This document shows, one piece after another, positions 45,399 through 53,600 of a DNA stretch of 64,000 bases. Numbering within the stretch: position 1 is the stretch's first letter; every line of letters begins with the position of its first letter. The translations under genes were made by a program, and so were the position numbers. A model generated the notes under the pieces. The model ran no database searches. It saw nothing but the letters and a program-made list of their open reading frames with translations, and was not told where the DNA came from. The stretch spans positions 62,001-126,000 of the forward strand of contig JBHJGZ010000004.1 in NCBI GenBank assembly GCA_050331295.1, in the 5' to 3' direction. This DNA is from Kuafuiihalomonas sp050331295. GTDB taxonomy: Bacteria > Myxococcota > Kuafuiibacteriia > Kuafuiibacteriales > Kuafuiibacteriaceae.

Positions 45399-46646
45399 AT
45401 GGACCTTCTTCGATTCTCAACTGCCGGAAGTGTCGACGACGGCAAGAGCACCCTGATCGGGCGCCTGCTGCACGACACCAAGAGCCTGTTCGAAGATCAG
45501 CTGGAAGCCGTGGCTCAGGCGACGAAGCGGAAGGGTCTCGACGGGACCGACCTCGCTCTGTTGACCGACGGGCTCAAGGCAGAGCGAGAGCAGGGCATCA
45601 CGATCGACGTCGCTTATCGCTATTTCGCGACGCCGCGCCGAAAGTTCATCATCGCCGACACGCCTGGGCACGTTCAATACACGCGCAACATGGTGACGGG
45701 CGCTTCGACTTCCAGTCTGGCGGTGGTGTTGGTGGATGCTCGGACCGGCGTCACCGAACAGACCTGCCGACACGCCTTCATCTCGTCTTTGCTGGGGATC
45801 CGGAACGTCGTGGTCGCGGTGAACAAGATGGACCTCGTCGACTACGAGGAGTCGGCTTTCGAACGCGTCGTCGAGGAGTTCGAGGCTTTCGCGTCGCGCC
45901 TCGAGCTTTCTCATGTTCAGTACATCCCGCTTTCCGCCCTGCACGGCGACAACGTGGTGGACCGCTCGGCGAAGATGCCTTGGTATCAGGGGCCAACTCT
46001 CCTGTACCACCTCGAGACCATCCGGGTCGGGAGCGACATCAACCACGTCGATTCGAGGTTTTCGGTTCAGTACGTGGTTCGCCCCCAAACCGACGAGCAT
46101 CACGACTTCCGAGGCTACGCCGGCCGCATCGCCAGCGGAGTGTTCCGGGCTGGCGAGCCGGTGATCGTCCTGCCCTCGGGTTTCGAATCCACGGTCGACC
46201 AGGTGTTCGTGGGCCGAGAGCCCGTCGAGGAGGCCTTCGCCCCACAGTCGGTCACCATCACGTTGACCGACGACATCGACATCAGTCGGGGCGATCTCCT
46301 CTGTCGACCCGGCAATCAACCCCAGCTTCTTCAGGACCTCGACGTGATGTTGTGCTGGTTCTCGGCCAGCCAATCCTTGAAGCCGGGCTCCAAGCTGCTG
46401 GTTCGGCACGGAACCCGAGAGGCGCAATGCAAGGTGGTGGACATTCCGTACCGCGTCGACGTCAACACACTACATCGTGACGAGGATGCGGCGGAGCTCA
46501 AGCTGAACGACGTGGGTCGGGTCCGGCTCCGGGTCAGCCGTCCGCTTCCCGTCGATCCTTATCGCCGCAATCGCCACACCGGCGCCGTGGTCCTCATCGA
46601 TCCGTTCGGGAACGACACCGTGGGAGGTGGGATGATCCGGGGCTGA
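45399..46646 (+). CDS. cysN: Sulfate adenylyltransferase large subunit (GTPase)
   Basis: A 415-residue EF-Tu-like GTPase without a fused CysC kinase. G1 GSVDDGKSTLIGRLL, G3 DTPGH, G4 NKMD and G5-type SAL are intact. GTP hydrolysis drives APS formation by CysD. The ATG starts right after the cysD stop (TGAG-ATGG), so the pair is one unit. Length is at the short end for stand-alone CysN (about 420-475). Confidence 0.95.
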   Translation: MDLLRFSTAGSVDDGKSTLIGRLLHDTKSLFEDQLEAVAQATKRKGLDGTDLALLTDGLKAEREQGITIDVAYRYFATPRRKFIIADTPGHVQYTRNMVTGASTSSLAVVLVDARTGVTEQTCRHAFISSLLGIRNVVVAVNKMDLVDYEESAFERVVEEFEAFASRLELSHVQYIPLSALHGDNVVDRSAKMPWYQGPTLLYHLETIRVGSDINHVDSRFSVQYVVRPQTDEHHDFRGYAGRIASGVFRAGEPVIVLPSGFESTVDQVFVGREPVEEAFAPQSVTITLTDDIDISRGDLLCRPGNQPQLLQDLDVMLCWFSASQSLKPGSKLLVRHGTREAQCKVVDIPYRVDVNTLHRDEDAAELKLNDVGRVRLRVSRPLPVDPYRRNRHTGAVVLIDPFGNDTVGGGMIRG

Positions 46647-46672
46647 CGGCGCTCGAGCTTTCTTCTGCGCCG
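46647..46672. terminator. Weak hairpin between convergent cysN and receiver gene
   Basis: CGGCGC and GCGCCG form a 6-bp stem with a 14-nt loop directly after the cysN stop. No T-tract. It may help end transcription between the two convergent genes. Confidence 0.25.
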
Positions 46673-46691
46673 ACCTTCCGTTACGAACGCT

Positions 46692-47045
46692 TCATCCTCG
46701 CCGGATCGCCTCGGCCAGTTCGTCCAGATCCACAGGCTTTGTGAAGCACCGGATTCCCGCGGCCGCGTCGAGCTCCTCCTGAAGACGGTCTCGGGGGAGA
46801 CCGCTCACCAGAAAGGTTCGGAGCTCGGGATGATCCGCCCGAATTCGTTCCGCCAGCTGAATGCCGTTCATGCCGGAGCCCAGAAGGTGGTCCGTGACCA
46901 AGACGCTCGGGTTCAGGTCGCTTGCGCATTCGATGGCTTCCTGGGGGGAAGACGCGATGCGCACCGTATGACCCAGCTCCTCCAGGAACATCTGCATGAC
47001 CATGGCGGAAAGCTGCTCGTCGTCCACCACGAGGATTCTGTCCAC
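46692..47045 (-). CDS. Single-domain response regulator (CheY-like)
   Basis: A 117-residue receiver with nothing else. Acidic pair Asp8/Asp9, phospho-acceptor Asp52 in VLVTDHLLG, a Ser in FLVSGLP and Lys in CFTKPVD are all kept. Start GTG 47045. It may take phosphate from an HPt or a hybrid kinase elsewhere. The divergent amidohydrolase gene is 48 bp away. Confidence 0.88.
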   Translation of the reverse strand: MDRILVVDDEQLSAMVMQMFLEELGHTVRIASSPQEAIECASDLNPSVLVTDHLLGSGMNGIQLAERIRADHPELRTFLVSGLPRDRLQEELDAAAGIRCFTKPVDLDELAEAIRRG

Positions 47046-47093
47046 GGTGATGGGAGTAGCGAAACCGTTCGGACTTCGCTAGCGTCGCGCGCC

Positions 47094-48548
47094 ATGCGCT
47101 GGCTCCCCCTTTGTTGTTTGATAGCCTGTGCTTCCACCGCTTCCGTTCGAGACCCACTGCCCGCAGTCCGCGGACCGAAGGTTCTCGAGGTGCCAGAGCA
47201 ACCTGTATTGCCTCCGGCCGAACCGGCTTCGGGGACGTTCGGCGTGGCTGGGGGTACCTTCTACATCGGGGACGGGACGGTTCTGCGAGACGGTTCCCTT
47301 TTGGTGGAGGACGGAAGGATCACGGCGGTCGGACCGCGTTCGCGGGTCGAGATTCCGGCGGGTGTCCGCACCTACGAAGCGCAGGGCGGCTTCGTGACGC
47401 CCGGCATCATCGATACCCATTCCCACATGGGAGTCTACGCGCAACCGAACGTGGCGGCGCACGCGGATGGAAATGAGCTCACCGACCCCACGACGCCGTA
47501 CGTGTTCTCGGAGCACGGATTTTGGCCGCAGGACCCCGCGATTCAGGCGGCGGTGGTCGGCGGAGTGACCACCGCTCAGATTCTGCCGGGGAGCGGAAAC
47601 GTGATCGGAGGTCGGGCGGTGGTGCTCAAGCTTCGGCCTCGACGTGAGGCCCGGGCGATGCGTTTCCCAGGCGCGCCGATGGCCCTCAAGATGGCGTGTG
47701 GCGAGAACCCAAAGCGCTTGTACGGGGCTAAGGGAAAACAGCCAGCCTCTCGAATGGGCAACATCTTCAAGCTTCGACAGGCCTTCATCAGGGCGCGAGA
47801 GTATCGACTTCGGCGGGCCGCGGAGAAGCAGGCATATACCGAATGGAAAGAAAACTACGATCGAGCGCAACAGGATCCGAACGCAGCCCACCCGGGACCA
47901 GAGCCGGACGCCAAGCCTCGGGACCTCGGCTTGGAAACGTTGGCTGCAGTCTTGGACGGAACCATCAAGGTGCACATCCACTGCTATCGAGCGGATGAGA
48001 TGCTCTTGATGTTGGCGTTGGCCGACGAACTCGGGTTCGAGGTCGGTACCTTTCACCACGCCGTCGAGGCCTACAAGATCGCCGACGTCTTGGCGAAGCG
48101 GGGCGTCCACGCCGCGGTATGGGCGGATTGGTGGGGTTTCAAGCTCGAAGCATACGACGCCACCGAAGCGAACGCCGCGATCCTCTCGGCCGCGGGCGCC
48201 CGTCCCAACATTCATAGCGATAGCCCGATAGGAGGTCAGCGCCTCAATCAAGAGGCGGCCAAGGCACTGTTCGAAGGGCGTCGTATGGGTCTCGACATCG
48301 ACGATGGGGAGGCAATTCAGTGGATAACACTCAACCCTGCGATGAGTTTGGGCATCGCCGATCAAACCGGCTCTCTGACCGAAGGCAAGATGGCGGACCT
48401 CGTCATCTGGGACCGAGATCCCCTGTCGGTGTACGCGAGGACGACCCACGTGTTCATCGACGGTGCCCTGGTGTTCGACCGGTCGGCGGAACCCGAGCGT
48501 TGGTCTGACTTCTTGGTGGGCACGGCGGTCGAGGAGACGACGCCATGA
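47094..48548 (+). CDS. Amidohydrolase lipoprotein, imidazolonepropionase-like
   Basis: A 484-residue protein. The N-terminus MRWLPLCCLIAC is a lipoprotein signal (lipobox LIAC, Cys12). The amidohydrolase fold has the metal motif GIIDTHSHMG (HxH), KVHIHCYRAD, FHHAVEAYK and a late HSDSPIG with the catalytic Asp, so it should bind metal. Family members act on cyclic amides and related bonds outside the cytoplasm. An atypical insert (about 190-290) is rich in Arg and Lys. ATG start; its stop overlaps the next gene (ATGA), a paralogue. Confidence 0.85.
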   Translation: MRWLPLCCLIACASTASVRDPLPAVRGPKVLEVPEQPVLPPAEPASGTFGVAGGTFYIGDGTVLRDGSLLVEDGRITAVGPRSRVEIPAGVRTYEAQGGFVTPGIIDTHSHMGVYAQPNVAAHADGNELTDPTTPYVFSEHGFWPQDPAIQAAVVGGVTTAQILPGSGNVIGGRAVVLKLRPRREARAMRFPGAPMALKMACGENPKRLYGAKGKQPASRMGNIFKLRQAFIRAREYRLRRAAEKQAYTEWKENYDRAQQDPNAAHPGPEPDAKPRDLGLETLAAVLDGTIKVHIHCYRADEMLLMLALADELGFEVGTFHHAVEAYKIADVLAKRGVHAAVWADWWGFKLEAYDATEANAAILSAAGARPNIHSDSPIGGQRLNQEAAKALFEGRRMGLDIDDGEAIQWITLNPAMSLGIADQTGSLTEGKMADLVIWDRDPLSVYARTTHVFIDGALVFDRSAEPERWSDFLVGTAVEETTP

Positions 48549-49783
48549 GCGTCGCGCTTGCGGTCGCCATCGGTCTCGCGGCTTCGTCCGCCGACATCCT
48601 GCTTCGCAATTGTGACGTACGGACCGTATGCTGCGGCGACCGGAACGGCGCCACGATCTGGATCTCTGGCGAGCGCATCGAGCAAATCGACCCGGTACAG
48701 ACGGCCCCCGAGGGGGCAGAGATTATCGACTGTGAGGGCGCAATCGTGACGCCTGGCCTGGTTGAAGCCGATTCTGCCCTCGGCCTGACCGAAGTCTCGC
48801 TGGAGCCCCTTTCGAACGACGCGATGCCGACCATCGAAGATCCGATTCGCGCCCGGCTGGACGCTCGCGACGCCTTGGATCCCCGCAGCTCGCTGGTTGC
48901 GGTGGCGCGGCGAGACGGGGTGACGTCCGTGGTCACGTCACCCATGGGAGGCGTGGTGGAGGGCCTAGCTGCGTGGCTCGACTTGGTGGGACCGGGCTCT
49001 CGAAGCATCGGTGACGCGGTCATCGGGCCGGTCGCGCTTTCGGCTCACGCGGGTCAGCTCGGCTCGGTGGCCTACGGCGGCTCTCGCCTTTCAGCCTTCG
49101 CGGCTCTGCGCATCTTTTTCGAAGATGCAGCGGCGTATCGTCGGAATGAAGGAGGATTCTTGCGAAGGGCCTTTTACCAAACCATGGCTGCGCGCGGGGA
49201 TCTCGCGGCGGCGCAGCCGGTTCTGAGAGGAGAGATGCCGTTGATGGTGGAAGCCCATCGAGCGGCGGACATCGAGCGCGTTCTCCGATGGTCCGAACAG
49301 CAACGGGTCAAGGTGATCATCGTGGGGGCGTCCGAAGGCCATCTGCTGCCAGAGCGCCTGGCCGCAGCCGAGGTTCCGGTGGTGGTCTCTCCATTCCAAA
49401 ACTTGCCCAGCCAGTTCGAGGCCCGTCAGACCCGAACCGACAACGCCGCGGTGATGGAGGCGGCAGGGGTCCAAGTGATCCTGGCCACCCGAGACAGCCA
49501 CCGGGCGGGCAATCTTCGCTTCGCGGCCGGCAACGCGGTCCGGGCCGGATTTCCCGCCGAGCGCGCGCTGGCGGCCATCACTTCACGACCGGCGTCAGCG
49601 TTCGGTCAGAACGTCGGCATCATTCGGAAGGGCAACCGGGCGGACCTGGTCCTCTGGTCCGGCGACCCTTTCGAGCCGCGCTCCCATGCCGAGCTGGTGA
49701 TCATCCGGGGTGAGATACAACCGACCGAGAGTCGCCAGACCCGATTGGCCAGAAGGTACATCGACCGTTTGATCACGCGTTGA
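48545..49783 (+). CDS. Amidohydrolase paralogue with degenerate metal site
   Basis: A 412-residue protein with an N-terminal hydrophobic stretch (weak signal peptide) and the beta-sandwich/TIM-barrel layout of its upstream neighbour. Where active relatives have D-x-HxH, this protein reads GLVEADSALG, so both first-metal His are lost; the KxHxH position is MVEAHRAAD. A late Asp (TRDSHRAGN) remains. I infer an inactive or differently active partner of the 47,094 gene, coupled by ATGA. Its C-terminus ends RYIDRLITR. Confidence 0.8.
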   Translation: MSVALAVAIGLAASSADILLRNCDVRTVCCGDRNGATIWISGERIEQIDPVQTAPEGAEIIDCEGAIVTPGLVEADSALGLTEVSLEPLSNDAMPTIEDPIRARLDARDALDPRSSLVAVARRDGVTSVVTSPMGGVVEGLAAWLDLVGPGSRSIGDAVIGPVALSAHAGQLGSVAYGGSRLSAFAALRIFFEDAAAYRRNEGGFLRRAFYQTMAARGDLAAAQPVLRGEMPLMVEAHRAADIERVLRWSEQQRVKVIIVGASEGHLLPERLAAAEVPVVVSPFQNLPSQFEARQTRTDNAAVMEAAGVQVILATRDSHRAGNLRFAAGNAVRAGFPAERALAAITSRPASAFGQNVGIIRKGNRADLVLWSGDPFEPRSHAELVIIRGEIQPTESRQTRLARRYIDRLITR

Positions 49784-49810
49784 ACGCCGAAAATGTCTGG
49801 CCGGGTCTTG

Positions 49811-49846
49811 TTCGGGGCTGCGCTTCCGGCTACGCAGCCGCCCGAA
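49811..49846 (+). promoter_or_regulatory. Long hairpin just before the lipoprotein start
   Basis: TTCGGG pairs with CCCGAA and GCTGCG with CGCAGC, giving 12 bp with a 2-nt bulge and a 10-nt loop. It ends 3 nt before ATG 49850. It could end the amidohydrolase transcript or hide the ribosome site. If translation began at ATG 49793 instead, it would be inside the coding region. Confidence 0.4.
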
Positions 49847-49849
49847 ACG

Positions 49850-50209
49850 ATGGGGGCGACAAAGACCTGGGCGAGTGGACTGCTCGCCGCAACGTTGAGC
49901 GCTTGCGCGCCGATGACGGGGACCGCGAGCTTCCCGCTGATCAGCGATGTGGACGTCAAGAACAAGCTCGTGTCGACGGGCCAGACCGTAGATGAGAGCG
50001 AATGCACGAACATCGTGCTTCTGCTGGCGATATTCGGAACGGCACAACCCAACCATCAAAACCTGGTGCGCCGGATCCTCGATGAGAACCAGGCAGATGG
50101 TTTGGTGAATACCGAGATCAAGACCGGCGGCTTCTTCTTCCCCATCCTGTTCAGCCAAAACTGTGTCTACGTCAAAGGCGAACTGGCCAAGTTCAAGGCG
50201 GAATCATGA
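49850..50209 (+). CDS. Small lipoprotein, paralogue of the next gene
   Basis: A 119-residue protein with a lipoprotein signal ending LSAC (Cys18). The mature part contains ECTNIVLLL, then QADGLVNTEIKTGGFFF and an NCVYVKG strand. The same pattern occurs in the next gene, which suggests duplication. ATG 49850 fits the signal; an upstream in-frame ATG at 49793 adds a non-signal leader. Not recognised as a named family; it recalls small TRL/YbjQ-like envelope proteins but I cannot confirm that. Confidence 0.65.
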   Translation: MGATKTWASGLLAATLSACAPMTGTASFPLISDVDVKNKLVSTGQTVDESECTNIVLLLAIFGTAQPNHQNLVRRILDENQADGLVNTEIKTGGFFFPILFSQNCVYVKGELAKFKAES

Positions 50210-50553
50210 TCATGGGCATTCGCTTCGCAGTCATCGTATTGATGGCCAGCTTGTCGGTCAGCTGTGCAACCAGCGTGGTCCACAAACCCGTCAACATCTC
50301 CGCCATGGCGGAGTCGGCGGAAGGCGCCCAGCGCATCCAGCCGGTGAAGGCCAAGAGATGCAATCGGGTCATCCTGATCATCCCCATCATCCCCCAGCCG
50401 CGAAGCGCCATCGAAGAGTTGATGGAGAAGGCGAGGGCGGTGGGCGGCAATGCCGTCGTCGACTTCGAGATCCGTACCACGGGCATCGGCGGCTTCGTCC
50501 CATTCTATGTCCAGGCCTGTTACGAGGCCCACGGCGTTGCCGCGAAGCTCTAG
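50206..50553 (+). CDS. Small lipoprotein, paralogue of the preceding gene
   Basis: A 115-residue protein. Signal MIMGIRFAVIVLMASLSVSC gives a lipobox SVSC. The mature part has RCNRVILIIPI, GNAVVDFEIRTTGIGGF and an ACYEAHG end. The order of Cys, hydrophobic strand, G(N/L)xV.(D/T)(F/E)EI(R/K)T and Cys matches the upstream gene. ATG overlaps the preceding stop (ATGA), so both are made together. Function unknown. Confidence 0.7.
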   Translation: MIMGIRFAVIVLMASLSVSCATSVVHKPVNISAMAESAEGAQRIQPVKAKRCNRVILIIPIIPQPRSAIEELMEKARAVGGNAVVDFEIRTTGIGGFVPFYVQACYEAHGVAAKL

Positions 50554-50626
50554 GCGCCGTCCGAAACTCGACGTTTGGTTCGAAGGCTGATTCAGTGCAT
50601 CGGTGGGGGAGGCCCCGTTCACGCGC

Positions 50627-53600
50627 ATGAATCAACTCGTCCCGTCCACGCTGCGTTGGAGTGAATTCGAGCCACGGCTGAGCCTGATCGAATCGAATCT
50701 GGAAGGGCGTCGGGTGCTCGATGTAGGCACCCGCGACGCCCGAAGCCTGATGCGTCTCGTCTCGGCTGGTGCGTCCCAGGTCATTGGCGTCTGTCCGGAG
50801 CCGGATCGCTGCACGAGGAGAGGCCAACTGCCTCCGGCGGTGGACCTCGTGGCCATGGAATCTGGCCGCCTGGATTTTTCTGATGGTCGCTTCGACGTGG
50901 TGATCGTGGAGGATCTGGCTACGGAGTGTTCCGCGCAGCCTCGATTTCTCCACGAGCTTCGTCGGGTCCTTTCGCCGGACGGGGTGGCCCTCCTGGCCTT
51001 CGAAGCGGCGGGGCGCTCATGGAGCGGACTGCTGGACGAGGATGGATTGCCGCCCACCCATGACTCGGAGCGGCTCACCGGCCAGATCGAAAAGCTCTTT
51101 CAAGGTGTTCGCCTGTTCGTCCAAACGCCGTTCGTCGGGGTCTCGATCCATCCTGAAGGGGAGGCGCCCTTTTCGGCGGGGATCAGCCTCGATCCGCGAC
51201 GGGACCGCGAGCCGCCCAGTCACCTCCTCGCGCTGGTCGGTGTCCGCGGGACGCTGGAAGCCCAGCACACCTTGGTCGAGCTTTCCTTTCGAGACGTTCG
51301 GGAGCAATCCGAGCGTCGGTGGGCTCGTGCCGAAGCAGATCGACAGCGCCTGATCGGCGCCTTGGGGCTCGCGAAACGGGCTCTGACCAAGCGTGAGGCA
51401 TCACTCCGTCAACTCGAACAGCGACTGCCGCGCATCCGCTCCGCGATCCAGCGCCTGGGGGCGGATCTCCCGATGCCTCTGCCCGCATCCACGCAGGTCG
51501 AGCCGACCCCGTCCGAGGTGCCCCAGACGGCGGCGCTCCAGGCACGCGTCCGAGAGCTGGAAGAGGAGCTGGCTCGGGTCAGCGAACCCCCGATTCATTC
51601 GTCCCAAGTTTGGGAAGAGGCCGAGTCTCGGCCCCCGAACGAGCCGGCCTCCTGGGCCCAATCCGCAGAGCTTGAGCGCCGGCTCGAGGAAAAGGATCAG
51701 GATCTTCAGGAGCTTCGGGCGAGGTTCGAGGCCTTCCAGGCGTCGCAGCAGGAAGCGGAGCTGCGCTCCACCCGTACCCTGGAGTCGCGTCTCCACGAAG
51801 CGCGGGCGGAGCATGCGGCGGAGTTGGCCGCCGAAAGGGCTCAGGCAGAGCGAACCGCGGAAGCCTGGGCGGAGCGGCTTCGGGAAAAGGAGCGTGAACT
51901 CGAGGCCCGGCAGGCCGACTGGGCGCAGCGACTTCACGTGGCGAGACAAGAGGTCGACGCGCTTCAGGCGCAGATCGCCGAGCAAGAGGGCGAAGGTCTT
52001 CGGGAGCAACTCGAGGCCATATCGCGGGCCTCGGACGCGGATCGGGCACGATTGGAGCGCGCCCTGATGGAGGCCCAGCACGAGTCGGAGACGGTGGGCG
52101 CGCGGTACGAGGAAGCGCGATTGCACGCCGAGACACAGAAGCGCGAGCTCGACCGGGTGGCGGCGCGACTTCGACAAGAAGAGGGTGACCGTCGTGCGCT
52201 GGAGATGGCGGCAAGTCACCTCTCACAGGAAGTGCAGCTGCTTCGGAGTCGCTGCCAGTCGCTCCGGGAGGAGCGGGACGCTCTCGGCCAGACGTCGGAG
52301 ATGCTCCTGGAGGAGCGCGACCAAGCGACGGAGCTCGCGCAACGCGTGTCGGAGGTGGAGTCCGAGCTCGGCCGAGCGTTGGGCGCCATCGAGGTGGTGA
52401 CCCAACAGCGTGACGAAGCGCGGACTCTGGCCCGAAACACGGCCCAGCGTCTGGAAGAGATAGCCGAAGCAAAGCGCGATGCAGAGGCTCGCGCGGTCAG
52501 TCTCAAGAGCGACGCATCCGACCGCATCCGACAGCTGGAGGACGCCTTGGGAGCTGCGACCACGGAGCTGGAGAGCGTCAAGGCGGAGCGGGACCTGCTT
52601 TCTTCACGGAGACAGGTGGACGAACCCGACATCACTGCGAAAACGGAGATCGCAGAGTCGCGGCGCGACCAGGAGCGGTTGCAGGATCTGCTTTCCGAGA
52701 TGGCGTCAGCCCGGGCGGAGGCGGAGCAAGCCTTGGCGACGGCTTTGGCCGACAAGGCCCGCGCCGAGGCGGCCGCGGTGGACATCCAGAGCGCCCGTCG
52801 GGAACACGAGGTGCGGGTGGTGCTGGCGACGTCGGAGCTCGTGCGTCTTCGAACCGAGCTCGCACGTCGGCTTCAGGTGCAGCGCTCGTTGGAAGCGGAG
52901 CTGTCGGCCGTTCGAGCGCAGGAGCAAAGTTCCCAGGAACGAGAGCGGCTTCAGTCCGCGCTCTCCGACGCGACGCAACAGGCCGCGTATTTCAGGGAGC
53001 AGGCCGAACAGGCACAGATCCAGCTCTCCGAGCAGCGCCTTCGGACCGCGGCCCTCTCCACCCGGGCCGAAAACCTCGAAGAAGAGCTGCGGGGAGCCAA
53101 GATGCGGGCTCCGGTTCGGATCCCGGCATACGCCGACGCGGAGCCCACACCGGACCGTGTCGAAGCCCGTCGAGCCGCCGAATCACGTGCCCAGATACTG
53201 GCGCTCCAGTTCGAATTGGATGAGGTCAAGGCGCTTCAACATCTCCGAACCAGCGCCGAGTCTCACTCCGGGGAGTCGGCCGAGGTGGTGGGGCTTCGCT
53301 CCGCGCTCGCTGAGGCGGACGACCGCGCCGAGGCGGCGCAAGGCCACGTGCGACGACTCGAAAAGGACGTGGATTCGTGGCGTTGCCTGGCTGAGCAACT
53401 GGAGGCTGCCGCATCCGCTCGAGACGATGAGCTGGAGCGGCTCAGCACCGAGATCGGTCGCGCTTTCGAGGACCGCTCCAGGGCCGAGGGAGAACTCAAC
53501 GCCCTCCAAGCCGAGCTGGAGCACGCCCAGCGGCTCGCGACCCAGAGCGCCGACGAGCGGGAGACCGCGCTGCGGCGGGCTGAGGCCTTGGAGGCCGAGG

